Below, piece by piece: positions 1 through 11,507 of a stretch of DNA of 64,000 nt; the first letter of the stretch is position 1; each line of letters begins with the position of its first letter. Source of the DNA: Siphonodentalium dalli (taxonomy: Eukaryota; Mollusca; Scaphopoda; Gadilida; Siphonodentaliidae); assembly GCA_032622095.1 (NCBI GenBank), contig CP136068.1:125557989-125621988 (forward strand). Reading direction: 5' to 3'. The notes beneath the pieces are model-generated. The model saw only the letters and a list, made by a program, of their open reading frames with translations. It searched no databases and was not told the DNA's origin. A program made the position numbers and the translations under genes.

Positions 1-18
1 ATAAAGAATCTTGAATCT

Positions 19-36
19 TGTGTCCGCAGCCAATGT
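19..36. repeat. Fragment matching the end of the 1811-2466 TIR element
   Basis: The motif TGTGTCCGCAGCCA recurs here and at both ends of the TIR element at 1811-2466 (in inverted orientation at its left end). It may be the edge of another copy cut by the window border. Too short to be sure. Confidence 0.35.
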
Positions 37-128
37 CAACGAAACCCGACGAACAACGTCATCATGTAGCTTTCCCAATAGACTGACATCGTGTGAATAG
101 AAATATATCTCCTGCGTTCTTCGTAATC

Positions 129-232
129 ATGTCTTCCATTTCGATTCTATATCATTGGATATCTATGGACTATGCTATCCATGTCTTCCATTTCGATTCT
201 ATATCATTGGATATCTATGGACTATGCGATCC
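129..232. repeat. Two-copy tandem duplication, 52-bp period
   Basis: Two nearly identical 52-bp units (129-180 and 181-232) begin ATGTCTTCCATTTCG. The match is almost perfect, so the duplication is recent. No coding sense is seen. Confidence 0.85.
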
Positions 233-1810
233 ATGTATTTACTAATATTGCCGATATGAGATTATTTTAAGGAGAAAAGGCTGTATGACAACTAATTCTA
301 TAGTAAAACAATGTTTTATTTCGTTTCGCATTATAGTTTCTACGTACAGTAACGAAGAGCATACATTTGCTGTGCATTAGTTCGAAAATAAAGCTTTGAG
401 GTCAGCCTATTCTCCTGAACATGGACTTATATTGAACTTATTTAAAAAACACAAATAAGCCCATATCGCATTGTTATTTAATGCTCTATGTGAATCTTAA
501 TCGAATTACCATATGCACGCTCTTCATAATTTGTGTTAACTGTGGTCCGCCCACAAAACGGGACAGCAGCTACAAGTCCACTATGGGCTTATTTCAGAAC
601 CAAATAAGTCCAATATGAACATATGTGAATATTTAGTTGCAATGTGAACCTATGTACACTAAAATATGTCGAGGTAGGTGCGTGTAGTGGGTGTGAGGAA
701 TCTCGCACCGGCGCGAAAATAACAATAATGCTGTTTTGTCTATAGTAAAAATGTCGGTCAATTTAGTTTATGTTTTTTCCAATACCCACATCATTGGGTT
801 TGGGTCATAACCAGTTTAAAATGAAACCTTCGTAGATACATTGTGCAAACTGACAAGTTAAAAAGTGGTGACGTCACTAATTCGGTTTAAGATATATACC
901 AACAAAACAGGGTTCATCCTGCCAAATTGGCCAAAGGCCTATTTTTTTCTTCCAAAATGACCAAACAAATTATATTTGGCCAAACTTTTGGCCAAAGTTA
1001 TTTTTACCCCAAAATCGGAAATCTAATTAAAAAACCCAAATTGATTTTGTAGCGGGAGCGACATATGAGAATCAAATGTATTGCATGATCATCTGCTAAT
1101 TGATTATGTTATACAACTTAATGTATGACAAATGACATTAGCAGTGCACTATCAAACAATGTCGTAAAACAGTAATTATGATTAACACTAATATTCACGT
1201 GTCTCATCTGGCTGAATGGTAGGTGCATGGTGTGTAGTGGTATATTGTCTAGTAACATTGATGGGATTAAAGAAGTATGGACACGGTATTTGAAGGTATG
1301 AACATACATGTATATAATATTAGATGGTTAAAATACTTTCCCAAAGTGAACCCTATATTATGTTATGCATGACGGCCGACGTTAGCATGTTTAGGAAATT
1401 AAACCTTCCAATGATGCTTCGCATTCAGGAAACACGGTCGTCGTAAGGGGAATCATAACTAGACTTCACCACATGTAGGGCATGTTTGAAGATCACATAT
1501 ACAAGATTGGCTGAATTCTATAATTTATATTAACGAAGTGTGTGAATTGAGTCTCTTAAGTGGTGTGTGAATAATCACAGCCAAACGTGTATTATACGCA
1601 CCATATTAAAGCAAATCATCCTGGGCTCATCGGATCAGTCAAGTGATTTCAATGAAGCTTATAATTGCGGGACCCCAATGTTATATTCTAAAATAATAGG
1701 AGTTATTTGCATGCCACCACTCGTCGATACGCAACGAACTCATAGACTGCATTATTTATCATGCAGTAATTTTAAATAGATTAATATTGTTATTTAAGAA
1801 TTGTCATCCT
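233..1810. other. Intergenic; one dispersed repeat, no gene supported
   Basis: Positions 573-655 share an ~80-bp dispersed repeat with 8379-8462 (core AAATAAGTCCAATATGAAC). Around 930-1010 there are several TTGGCCAAA-like words. Otherwise this is AT-rich sequence with only short chance reading frames. Confidence 0.6.
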
Positions 1811-2466
1811 AATGGCTGCGGACACAATTACCACAGTAGCGATGGCATAGTAGGTGTGACAATGTATTATGGTGCAGATTGGTGACAATTGGTCGTCATA
1901 TTTCTGTGCCATATCTAGCCATGTTGCGCGCTGAGTTTCCACACAATGAGTCGATTCGACCAATTAAGCCATTGCTTTTCACCAAGGTTGATCTCTACTC
2001 TTTACGTTTGTATTCTCTATAATATATATATATATCGATCGTCCAGACATGCGTTTGACCGTGGCAATCACTCATTCACTCACATATCATGCACGTAGTA
2101 TGTTTTCAATTCATGTTTATCCATTTATATTATTTCCATGCGTATTAAGACAGTTCCCCGATTGCGTTTGTTATTTTGCGACGTTTAGTTCTATGCATTA
2201 TCACGTGGGCCAATGCAGCTGTGTCGGAAGTGTTGCAGGAAATGCAGCTGTGATAAAGTACTTGCATGGAATAAACAAAGCGAACTAGACGAGGACCAAA
2301 AACAACAAAAAGGCTGATTATAACGAACTTTGGAGCGAATATGCAGCGGGCGACATAGCTAGCTATGGCATATTAATTATGACAACCAATTGTCACCAAC
2401 TCCACCATAATAAATTGTCACACCTACTATGCCATCGCTACTGTGGTACGTGTGTCCGCAGCCATT
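1811..2466. mobile_element. Non-autonomous TIR element, ~89-bp arms
   Basis: The left arm (1811-1899) and right arm (2379-2466) are inverted copies of each other with only about ten differences. Both start AATGGCTGCGGACACA. The 480-bp interior shows no transposase. No clear TSD was found, so the superfamily is unassigned; an old segmental inversion is the alternative. Confidence 0.7.
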
Positions 2467-2856
2467 GGCGATATGGATAGGATCAATTTTGTCAGTTTTG
2501 AGGAAAAAGCAAAGCAAGGTAATTAGACTAAATATGCAGAGATACTTTGACCATAATGAATATCGGCCCCCCCACCAACACCATCCACGACTCGGTGGCG
2601 TCACTAAGGCGTCTTTAAACCATATCATTTGATGCCCTATATCGCAGTGATTAATATGTAACAGTTTGATGGAATTCGTCGACACAACGTTTTCATCGAA
2701 TTTAGTGCCTTTCTCATATGTTCCGTCCCTGACTCAGACAGCAATACTTTAGAAATGACTCACATCCTTCGTTATCTGCCCCCTAACATTTTCCCGTTAG
2801 ACCCAATTAGACTCCTCTAGATGGTCCCCTGTGGATTTCAATAGAGTAGATATGTA
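2467..2856. other. Intergenic, nothing supported
   Basis: AT-rich spacer between the TIR element and the SINE. No reading frame, RNA gene or repeat could be supported. Confidence 0.5.
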
Positions 2857-3173
2857 GATTGATTGATTGATTGATTGGGGTTTATTGTCGCTTTAGCCAC
2901 AAAGGCCATATCACGACATTGCCAGTTTTAGTGGTGGAGGAAATCGCACACTTGCGACTAATCTAACAGTGATTTCAATGGCTGATAAACTCGTCAACCA
3001 TGTGCGGCAAACCACCGGCCATCGGCGAGTAACTGTTAACTCCACCAGATAACGATTTCGAGTTACAAAGATCACGATGGAAACATGTGGATTTGAACCC
3101 TAATCGCCAGCGCTGGAGGGCGAAACGGCTTGGAGTTGTACCCCTAACCGATTGAGCCACCGAGGGCCCCCTC
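2857..3173 (-). mobile_element. tRNA-derived SINE with 9-bp TSD
   Basis: Read on the minus strand, the element starts at 3173 with a tRNA-like head. The A box TGGCTCAATCGGTTA lies at 3145-3159 and a perfect B box GGTTCAAATCC at 3089-3099. A ~200-bp body follows, ending in CAATAAACCCCAATCAATC and a (TCAA)n tail at 2857-2878. AGATATGTA flanks both sides (2848-2856 and 3174-3182), a clean 9-bp TSD. The A-to-B spacing is that of a pol III type 2 promoter, so transcription is possible. The tail probably matches the 3' end of a partner LINE that is not in this window. The family name is not recognised. Confidence 0.88.
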
Positions 3174-3182
3174 AGATATGTA

Positions 3183-4430
3183 TAAGATATAAGGATAGCA
3201 CCCTCTGCATTATACCGATCATGGGATACGGTTGCGACTGGAATTGGAAGAGGAGCCCCATTTATAACTTTTGTTATACTCCTAATGTTGTAAATGTAAT
3301 ATGTTTAACGCAATGCAACGTCGCAGTTGGGACGTTGGTGTGGTTCAACAGATGAACTGATTGTCTTCGGTGGATCATTCACAATGGACATTTCCAAAGT
3401 CGCCAATCAAATACTTATCAACAGATGTTTGCACATTTATGCTTATTTTTTTGTTGTCAAAGCATAATGTACTTAAATTTTTATTTTCGATTTTGATCTT
3501 GGAATTTCATCCACGATTATAACACTATTCTTTATTTTACGTGACAGTTGTCATATCGTTTACAATTAAAGACGAAAATAATGTGTGTTCTCTGATGTAT
3601 TGTATCATATAGACGGACACTGAAGATACCAAAACTATTTCTGCATACAAATTGTCTCCTAGCAACCGTAAGATCATCCCAATAATTAATATGTGCTGAA
3701 ACCTCCACTGGCACCACGGACGCAACTATAGAGTATCCATGTGAACCCCCGGGTTATTAAATTGAATTGAATGTCATATGAATCAAAACTTGTGATTTTA
3801 TGATTTAGGTGACTGTGTCGAGTCGATTTGGATTTTAATCACTTGCAATCTTGGAAACGCAAATTTTATTGTGACTCACAAATACCATGTGCTATCTTTG
3901 GCTGGGATCTACCACTACTGTGAACTAGATCATTAAGGAGCAAATATTAACAAAGAACTATATTCCCTGAGTTGTTTGTTCAATGTTGTACAGTCTATAT
4001 CTATATTTGTGGATGTATGTAATGTCTGTCTGTGTTCTATAGAAATTCACAAGGGACCATCGAGATGGCAACAAAGGGTCTAATAGGGGTAACTTTTTAC
4101 GAGAAAGATAATGGTGCGGGTTAGAATTTTTTTAATTGACGCCATTTTTTGAAGGAAATAAATATCGTATAACCCAGAATTCGGAAATATATCGTTGCCG
4201 GTTTATTGCAGGATCAGCCACGTCACTGCGCAGTGCACATCATCACTGTGAGACAACAACAATACACATGTTCCGTTTTTGAAGTGCCGCCTGATGGCTG
4301 TTTGGAAGTGCTACATCGTACATGCACAATATCATACAGAACTATTCGACGGAAACGTATCACTGCCGGTTGGTTACACGATGAGGAAATCTTCCTTGAA
4401 CATGGCACATCATCATCACGATAACATAAT
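3183..4430. other. Intergenic downstream of the GPCR gene, no gene supported
   Basis: No coding exon, RNA gene or repeat could be supported. The segment 4200-4430 lies just 3' of the GPCR stop (minus strand) and probably contains its 3' UTR, but no convincing polyadenylation signal was pinned down. Confidence 0.45.
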
Positions 4431-5468
4431 CTAATGGCGCGTTTCGTATTTGAAGCGTCGCCTGAGAGCAGCTTGGAACTTTCTCATCGTTAACGGGTAA
4501 ACAAATGGGTTCAGTAACGAATTGAAACTCGTTAGAACAGCCATGAAGGCGCGGACGGACAGCGACAAGGTAACCGAGGGGACCATTCCCTCAACTAAAA
4601 TAGACAGAGAGCTCGGTATAACTAATAGACTCATCACTCCAATTATTGCTCCAAGGGTCCTCACAGTTTCTCCAAATTGTGCACGCCTTGAATCCGTCCG
4701 CATTGTGTCTGTCCTGTTGCCATATCTTGAACTCGTTTCAGTTCGGTTCTCCTTTGCATTTTGGTCAGATGGTGTTAGATCTGACTTAGTTATCGTGCTC
4801 ATAGCCCGATTGCTTCGACTTTCAATGGAGGGAACTGTAACGCACGCTGCTTGTGGTGATATTCGTTTTTGTAATATCCTAATCAGATGTACGTAACACA
4901 CAAGGGTGGCTATGTACGTAGATAGAAGAACGCTTCCAACAAGCAATAGCATACCTTCGATGGGTTTGAATGCAGTGTATGAAGAACATTTCACTATAAT
5001 TTCGTCTGGGTTTCCAACCCACAATGCAGTGGGTATGGCGAATACTATGAACATTGTTAAACTGAGAACTGAAGTATATATACCATGTCTCTTCAATGAG
5101 AAGATGGATCGAAATGAGTGTGGGTGCTTTACTGCTATGACACGTACGACGCAAATGTAAAGTATCTGGGCGTTAGATAGGCAAACAGTCGATGTGAGAA
5201 AAAAGATGGAACTCACACACGATACTAAGTTTCTCAGCATGTCGATGTGTGACGCCAATGAATAGAACAACATCGACAATCCTACAAGAAGATCGCATAC
5301 GCTGAGGCTCAGTAGAACCACACTGTACATGTCTTGCCTAAGTTCTCGGTCCGTGAGTAGAATTGCGAGAACGCCACCATTCATTAACGTTATAATAGTC
5401 CCAAGCGTTGGCATTGCAATAATCACAACAGGCGATTCAGGTTCAAAGTTATATGAGTCATTCACCAT
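4431..5468 (-). CDS. Class A (rhodopsin-like) GPCR, intronless, orphan
   Basis: A 345-residue single-exon protein with seven hydrophobic segments. Landmarks: Asn30 in TM1 (NGGVLAIL), Asp59 in TM2 (LSVCDLLVG), Cys84 at the start of TM3 pairing with Cys161 in ECL2, Arg109 at the end of TM3, a Pro in TM6 (LLVIPSS) and NPFVY at 320-324 in TM7. A basic tail (KFQAALRRRFK) follows as helix 8. Asn3 (NDS) is a glycosylation site. ICL3 is long and Ser/Thr-rich. The DRY motif reads VRV and the TM6 CWxP box reads LVIP, so gating may be unusual. The start is supported by a good Kozak context (G at -3 and +4). A TATA-like TATATAAATAG lies at 5492-5502 (minus), probably too close to the ATG to be the core promoter. 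The length and architecture are complete. It should sit in the plasma membrane and couple to G proteins; the ligand is unknown. No related receptor is adjacent. Confidence 0.9.
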   Translation of the reverse strand: MVNDSYNFEPESPVVIIAMPTLGTIITLMNGGVLAILLTDRELRQDMYSVVLLSLSVCDLLVGLSMLFYSLASHIDMLRNLVSCVSSIFFLTSTVCLSNAQILYICVVRVIAVKHPHSFRSIFSLKRHGIYTSVLSLTMFIVFAIPTALWVGNPDEIIVKCSSYTAFKPIEGMLLLVGSVLLSTYIATLVCYVHLIRILQKRISPQAACVTVPSIESRSNRAMSTITKSDLTPSDQNAKENRTETSSRYGNRTDTMRTDSRRAQFGETVRTLGAIIGVMSLLVIPSSLSILVEGMVPSVTLSLSVRAFMAVLTSFNSLLNPFVYPLTMRKFQAALRRRFKYETRH

Positions 5469-5881
5469 CTCTCTAAGGAGGAGATCAGGTACTATTTATA
5501 TAAAGTTTCCTCTGGATATTTGTTTGGAAATCCCCATTTAAATGTGATCTCTTGATCTCATTCTTAACACTAATGCTCGACGTTGCGGACACGATCCAGC
5601 AGGACATCGGTGTCGTAATACAATTCACATTCGTGCAGAATTAAATGAAATTCAATCTTTATTACTCATCTTTACTCCGACTATCACAACAATTTTGAAA
5701 GTGGATGAGTTAGTCCCCTTTACCTTCATAGCGTTGGTTGGAAAACTGGATTTGGTCGGTTTAAATCCAGTATACTTGATAAGCGAGGTTTCACATCGGT
5801 ACGAATCTCAGCCACTGGCGCTTCGTCATCTGATGACAACGACTATGTACCCACGGGCGGAAGTATTGATTGCGATAACAC
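5469..5881. other. Upstream region of the GPCR gene
   Basis: Holds the presumed promoter of the minus-strand GPCR. A frame at 5695-5964 runs into the TIR element at 5886, so I do not treat it as a gene. Nothing else is supported. Confidence 0.4.
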
Positions 5882-5885
5882 TTAA

Positions 5886-6403
5886 AGACACGGGTGGCGT
5901 TGGCGGTGGGTATGCTGTTAAAATATTCAGCTCCGTCAAAAACCGCCATAAACAGAAAGAATAGTAAAATATAGACATACTTTGTTCTTATACAAATCAG
6001 AAATATGGCATAAACAGTATGTTATTGTCAATTTTTCCCTTTGTTGTGTAAACAAAAGCAAAAAACGTTACGTTTCCTGGCCTTTGTTTAAATCCGGATA
6101 TGGTGAACATAATGAGCGTTATTTGTTACCGTTTTCCTGATATGGAAATAATAAAGAGTGTTTATATTATTTTTGTGTGATTAACCAATATAATTGCGCT
6201 GTGTTATGTAAACAGAAGCACAACTTCTGTAACACGAGCAGGCTCTTGTTTACGTACACCATCGTACGTCTTGACGACAATATACTATTTACGCGCTGAT
6301 TATGTTTGGCATATGAACACAACTATATATTTTTTAATATTCCTTCTGTTGATGGCGATTTGAACAAATATGAATATTTCTGCAACGAACGCCACCCGTG
6401 CCT
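5886..6403. mobile_element. 518-bp TIR element flanked by TTAA
   Basis: The ends are inverted copies: AGACACGGGTGGCGTT at the left and AACGCCACCCGTGCCT at the right. More distant complementarity continues inward (AAATATTCA, CGCCAT.AACAGAA.GAATA). TTAA borders both ends (5882-5885 and 6404-6407). TTAA duplication is typical of piggyBac and Kolobok superfamilies; no transposase remains. Non-autonomous. Confidence 0.75.
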
Positions 6404-6407
6404 TTAA

Positions 6408-8378
6408 ATCACATGGCGGTTTGCGCTCCAAAATACATCTAATCATATTATACTTTGAATTTTCCCCGGGTATCTAAATAGATCGATACATACTTGAAGT
6501 ACGTTTCTACGAACAATATTTGTCACAGAAAGACGCATTGAAGTAATACAAAATACAACTTTGAACATGGTGTTTAATAAATAATAACAAATAATAACCA
6601 TTTACACGGCATGTCCCGTGTTAGTCTATTCATGATATGCTAGAGAATTAAAAAATTTAAAACAGCTGGAAAATGGCTGTGACAATGGAAAGTATTTTTT
6701 CAGAGCATACGCAGGCGGTATATCAATATTTCGTGTATCTGTCAACCTCTCTAAAACATCATCCAAGCTACGTAGACAGAATTAGGAAGCTCGATTGACC
6801 CATGTACCTTTAAGAACTGCTAGTATTCGACACCATCCTTTCTGCACAATTATTTAATGTCCATACGAAACAAATTAATTCATGCATGATTTTTAAAGTC
6901 TATATGCCGGTTTCTGAACAGAACCACATTAGACAACAATATCATTTGTAATCTGTGCAAAACTATATTTCACAATGAATTATAGCAGAGGTAAACAGAA
7001 TTGAGGGATCGTTTCGTTTTTACTGAAAATGGTAGATGGTGCCATCTGGCATATGGTGATCGGTGTGATCTGAAATTAGTAAAACATAATAAGTATGAAA
7101 CTCAGACGAAGTTTGGAAAATGTGGATGTGATCAGATTATTCTCGCTGGCTGAATTTTAGATCAAAATGAAACAGTGAAAACTACGCTGTTGTGAATGTC
7201 ACTTAATTAGTGTCGATTATGTGCTACTTGTGCGTCTTGTTGTCAACAGTTTTCTGACTAGTAAATGTACTTGAAGCCATACTGCAGATCACAACGAGCT
7301 GTAATGCCACAAATAGATGGTAGTCGTTCATAATCACTGGCACACGCAGTCCATCCAACATCATCTGGGATATGCTGTGGTTTCGCATGAGTTGTGCCAC
7401 TGACAAAGGGACCTGTCAGTACAGCTGAATCATTTCCTAAGTCACCATATAAACTCTGCCAGTTACGTTTTGGCGAACTTAAAAAGAGCATTGGTCGTTC
7501 GACCACTATAAGTATGGGATAAGAGGTAAGAACAAAAGAAAATTAAAATTAAAACATAAAACTAACCGCAACTTTTTAGCGACTTCCATTCCTCATTCGA
7601 AAATTGTATATTTAGGTCAAACAAAGGGTGTTGCATGGTGCCCCCCAATGCACTCTTTTCACACACCACACCCGATCCACAAAGCCCGCCGTTCAGATGG
7701 GTTCAAATAGGGCACCTATATAAAGTCCATATTAGTGAATTTTGACACATTTAATGTTGTAGATATAAAAATAAATGAGGATAGGTCACATTCGTGAGAC
7801 TGCTCTGAGTACATATTTTTTTCTGCTCCTAGAAAAGGTAATATAATCAACACATCCCTAATATATCCCATTTAACTGTTTAATTACACATATATAACAC
7901 GATTCAAGATAAACAATATAAGCAAAACTGCGTTATTTTTCTGTCTTTGGGCGCCTAAAAGTCCAGACTTAACCTTGTATGTGACCCTGATTTCGCTTGC
8001 TCTCTCGTGAGACACATTAGAGCAAACTCGTACATATCTTATCAAAAGTTTCCCTTTTACTCTGACATAATTCGTCATCGCATAGTTCGAGATCGTGTTC
8101 ACCTGTGTATGACTAGCTATTCAATTTTCCACAAATTTATTGTCAATTTCATTCGATTTTGACCATTTTGGGACAGACATTCTACCAATATGGTTTAATT
8201 ACGACAAAGCATTGTTTGTGTGTATTTTCTTCAGTTACTAACTTTGTATTAGTTAGCGCACCAACCACAGAAATTTCAGAATTTGGTTATGCCAACTGCC
8301 ATAATGGACGACATCTTGGATAACAAAAACATTTTCAAAGCGGATTTTAGCGGAGATTGGATCCAGCTGAATACGGGT
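6408..8378. other. Intergenic; dispersed repeat 6650-6830, no gene supported
   Basis: About 170 bp at 6650-6830 resemble 23945-24130 in the same orientation (shared blocks AAAATGGCTGTGAC and TTTCGTGTAT), an old dispersed repeat. The remainder is AT-rich with short chance frames on both strands. Confidence 0.5.
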
Positions 8379-8462
8379 ATAAGTCCACTATTGGATTATT
8401 CCAGAATAAAATAAGTCCAATATGAACCAATGTCAATATTAAGGTCCAATATGAACCTATCA
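8379..8462. repeat. Dispersed repeat shared with 573-655
   Basis: Core AAATAAGTCCAATATGAAC plus flanking GTCCACTAT..GG.TTATT match the copy at 573-655. Origin unknown, possibly a fragment of a larger transposon. Confidence 0.6.
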
Positions 8463-8525
8463 GCACGAGGATATATTGAAGTAGCATAATATATTCATGT
8501 ATTATCACTTGTATATATTATATAG

Positions 8526-8659
8526 ATAATGAATGGTTTGGAGTTGACTATGCCAAAATAGTGTCCTCGAGGAGGAATAGTCCAAGAGCCGCAGGCGAGT
8601 GGACTATTCCTCCTCGAGGACAACTATTATGGCATAGTCAACGAAAAGACATTCATTAT
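8526..8659. mobile_element. Foldback (hairpin) element with GCA triloop tip
   Basis: Two ~60-bp arms (ATAATGAATG... inward through GTTGACTATGCC and CCTCGAGGAGGAATAGTCC) are nearly perfect inverted complements. Weaker pairing continues outward to about 8510 and 8673. The tip is GCC-GCA-GGC (8588-8596), a C-GNA-G triloop, followed asymmetrically by GAG. The same design is seen at 27709-27851 and 62692-62836. No coding capacity. Confidence 0.85.
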
Positions 8660-8675
8660 TTATTATATTATATCG

Positions 8676-9395
8676 AACATTGGTCCCAATTCTCACACAA
8701 TATTTGTGTCTGATTTTGTCACATTTTTATTTACGGTGAATTTTGGAAATAGGTCTCGGATTTTACAACAATGTTATTAGTTACATCTAACAACACCTCT
8801 TCATGATTTATGTATTTAGTGCTATAAATACGTCATTAGCAAAGCCATTTTGGCGAAATTGTAGAAGTTAACTGGCTTAACTTCGATTAAAACGGAAATG
8901 GAAGTTATAAATAACTTCCGCTGGCATTACAAAATTAGGACTGACCGCTTGCCAACCAAACGGACAAACTATTAAATACATTGGCTAGCTATGATCGGAT
9001 ATTTGTAAGATCATTACAATTCACGAACAGATATAATGGTATGTATATATTGCAACAAGTATCGTACACGGTATATTTTAAGATTGGCCTGTTTCAGCTA
9101 CATGTAGTAAACAATAGTGTGATAGCTCTATTATTGGTTGTGCTACGTTTTCGGTATATGCTAAGATGTATGCATTTCTTTAAACTTATAACAAAGCATT
9201 CCATATTTCCGGATATTACTACAATGACCCTGATAGGCTGGGGCGACAGAATAATGGACTAGAAATCTGCCATACTGATTTTTGTATTTACCACAGTTTA
9301 TAATAACACTTTTGACTAATGTTTTTGAGTGAGTTTTCTCATTTTCAGTTGATAATATCGCACATTTGTCCCGTTTCTTCTTCCAAATAAGTTGC
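8676..9395. other. Intergenic, no gene supported
   Basis: Contains a 93-codon plus-strand frame (8981-9262) without recognisable domain, composition or splice context. I treat it as chance. The part next to 9396 should include the 3' UTR of the minus-strand exon described next. Confidence 0.4.
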
Positions 9396-9570
9396 TTATT
9401 TCAATCCCCTGTTGATGCAGTTGAAGCCCCTGCACACGCAGCACTGTGGCAGATACTTTCTGATTCGCTGGAAGCCGTAGTTAGGGCACCATGCCCATAA
9501 AGCCTTCAACTGATAGGTGCTCGGCACGCAGGACCCATAATTCCACATGTTACTCCACCTGCAGTTATCT
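9396..9570 (-). CDS. Candidate terminal exon of a cysteine-rich (likely secreted) peptide
   Basis: On the minus strand a good 3' splice site (pyrimidine run then TTTTTCAG, AG at 9572-9571) opens a 57-codon frame ending in TAA at 9398-9396. The frame has seven cysteines and many aromatics: DNCRWSNM..., GSCVPS, LWAWCPNYGF, LPQCCVCRGFNC. This segment is richer in GC than its surroundings. The junction is phase 2, so an upstream exon, probably with a signal peptide, should lie at higher coordinates; I could not identify it. Cys spacing with Trp around it loosely recalls small disulfide-rich defence peptides such as macins, but the match is not good enough to name a family. It could be a pseudogene remnant, although the open frame and paired cysteines argue against long decay. 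Confidence 0.5.
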
Positions 9571-9581
9571 CTGAAAAACGT

Positions 9582-10035
9582 GTAATAAATGTAACATTTG
9601 GGATTTTATCAGGTGTGAAATCTCACTAATTACTCTATTATATATGTTGTAGTTACTCGGTGACAACACAACATTTTACCACTATGCATGTGTAATAAAT
9701 TAACATGTGACATTTGGGATTTTATCAGGTCTGAAATCTCACTTATAAGTAAATAATGCTTTATTCTCAGCCATTATACATGGCACATGAGAAAACGTAT
9801 ATACACTATATACAAATCAGTAAGTTCCAGTTGTTTGTTCCGAATATTGGAACCTACACTAATTACAAGTATATTAATAGATTACAATGGAAACAATAAT
9901 CAGTTACGATCCAACATTGCATTATCATGTCCAGAATAAACAGTAGTCGCTCACTGTATTATAACTGTTGTAGCTAATCAGTGGCAACAGAACATTTTAC
10001 CAATGTAAGTACTACTAGCTAGTACCGCAATCTGT
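9582..10035. repeat. Locally duplicated AT-rich block
   Basis: The words ACATTTGGGATTTTATCAGG plus GAAATCTCACT occur at about 9593-9632 and 9711-9742. A second block containing ACATTTTACCA occurs at about 9648-9690 and 9958-10003. These are imperfect direct repeats upstream of the cysteine-rich exon. Confidence 0.55.
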
Positions 10036-11089
10036 TGCAACAATGTTTGAGTGGTGTCATCATTGCTACACATTAAAGATACCCTGTCCGATTTGTCACC
10101 ATAAACCACATTATGTGTGTGTTCTATACCAGAATATATGTAGATCGGACAAATGAGACAATACGAGGTTTCGACGGCCAGATGTCGACTTTCGGTTTGA
10201 ATTTTCATTAACATTTCCAGTCGGGTGCCTTGTTCCGATCGTTCGGTCATACAGAAAAGTTGGCTTATACTGCCACATAATATGTAAGGCGTTGGTAAGC
10301 ATCTTCCATTGTGTGTAAACTTTCTGAATTAAAACATCCATATATCCTCCAAGAATGAGTTCCAACTTCTTCAGTATATAACACATTGTCTTCTATATAT
10401 TTAGTGCTACATGCTATTATTGTTGTATAGTTTATACGTGTTTAGTTATTTTAAAACGTTAATTTTACAGAGCATTTTTTTTTAAAGTCCTGTCTTCTAT
10501 TGCGACGTCACATATTTCAAACGCCATATCATGGGCTAAACATTATACCCATAGTAGAACTACGTCGCAGTCAAAACATAGTTCTTCTGTTATATGCCTA
10601 TAAAATTGGAAGTTGTTATTATATCAACAAGTGTACCGCCTAGAGTATCCCCTGCCAAAGTGGCTTTCCGGTTATGTATATTAATGTTTTGATGTTGCTT
10701 AATTCGAATGATTTCTTAATCTGTCCCGTGGTAACTAACATCGTTCATATTTGCTTGAGTGATCAAGCCCGACAAACCAAAATTGAGAATAAATGACAAA
10801 CTAAAGTCGATAACTGAGACAAATTGCATTGTGGCAAACATCCAAAAACAATTTCATTCAGATCTGACAACCCAATACTGGGATATCAGACAAAAAGAAA
10901 CGATTTCCGGATAAAGGATAACCTAAAATATAAAAGTGAACAGTGTCATTTGCCCCTATTTTCTAGGCAATCATGATGATGAACCTCCATACTAAACTTA
11001 ATTTAAATCATATAACCATTGGTTGAGATATATGCATGGATGGACAAGAACACAATTACAGATAAACAAGATATTGAGATAAAAATTGA
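10036..11089. other. Intergenic, may hide the upstream exon of the 9.4-kb gene
   Basis: Two overlapping minus-strand frames of ~90 codons (9978-10386) show no signal peptide or domain. No exon could be supported. Confidence 0.35.
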
Positions 11090-11470
11090 CAGATTCCACC
11101 CCAAAGATCCATAATATGAAGTTTGGTGATTGGATGAGGGGTGTGGCTAGCAGATTGTCCCGCAGAATGTTAGCCAAAATCCATTTCAACACTAAATCCC
11201 ATTAACATAATAAGGGCCATAACTCTGGAAAAAATCATTAGACGAAACCTGCTATTTGTAAATACTCTTTCCCCCATGTTGCTATATTAACAAACCGAAG
11301 ATCATTAAATTCCGACTGACGATTACCTAGTTATAGAGCTTCAAAGTTGTTACGGACGGACGGACTCACGCCCAGACTCACGGACTCCACGACTCACGGA
11401 TGACCGGAGCCCATTTCTATATCACCCGCCAAACTTCGTTTGCGGGAGATAATTATATATGAGAAAAAAT
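11090..11470. repeat. Dispersed-repeat tail with GGACGGACGG run and hairpin
   Basis: Contains GGGCCATAACTCTGG, a GGACGGACGGACTCACG run and a terminal hairpin CCCGCCAAACTTCGTTTGCGGG split as arms CCGCcAAAC / GTTTGCGG (about 11427-11447) within TATATC...GATAAT. This combination resembles 3' tails of widespread invertebrate interspersed repeats; that likeness is from memory, not from a search. Confidence 0.5.
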
Positions 11471-11507
11471 GCCTGCATTTCAATAAATCGTAGCTTACTA
11501 GTGTTAT

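Noticed and set aside
5492-5502. TATA box of the GPCR gene
   Set aside because: TATATAAATAG is a good match but lies only 24-34 bp before the ATG, which would leave almost no 5' leader. Probably chance.
5695-5964. 89-codon plus-strand frame upstream of the GPCR
   Set aside because: It runs through the left end of the TTAA-flanked element, so its 3' third is transposon sequence, and no domain is seen.
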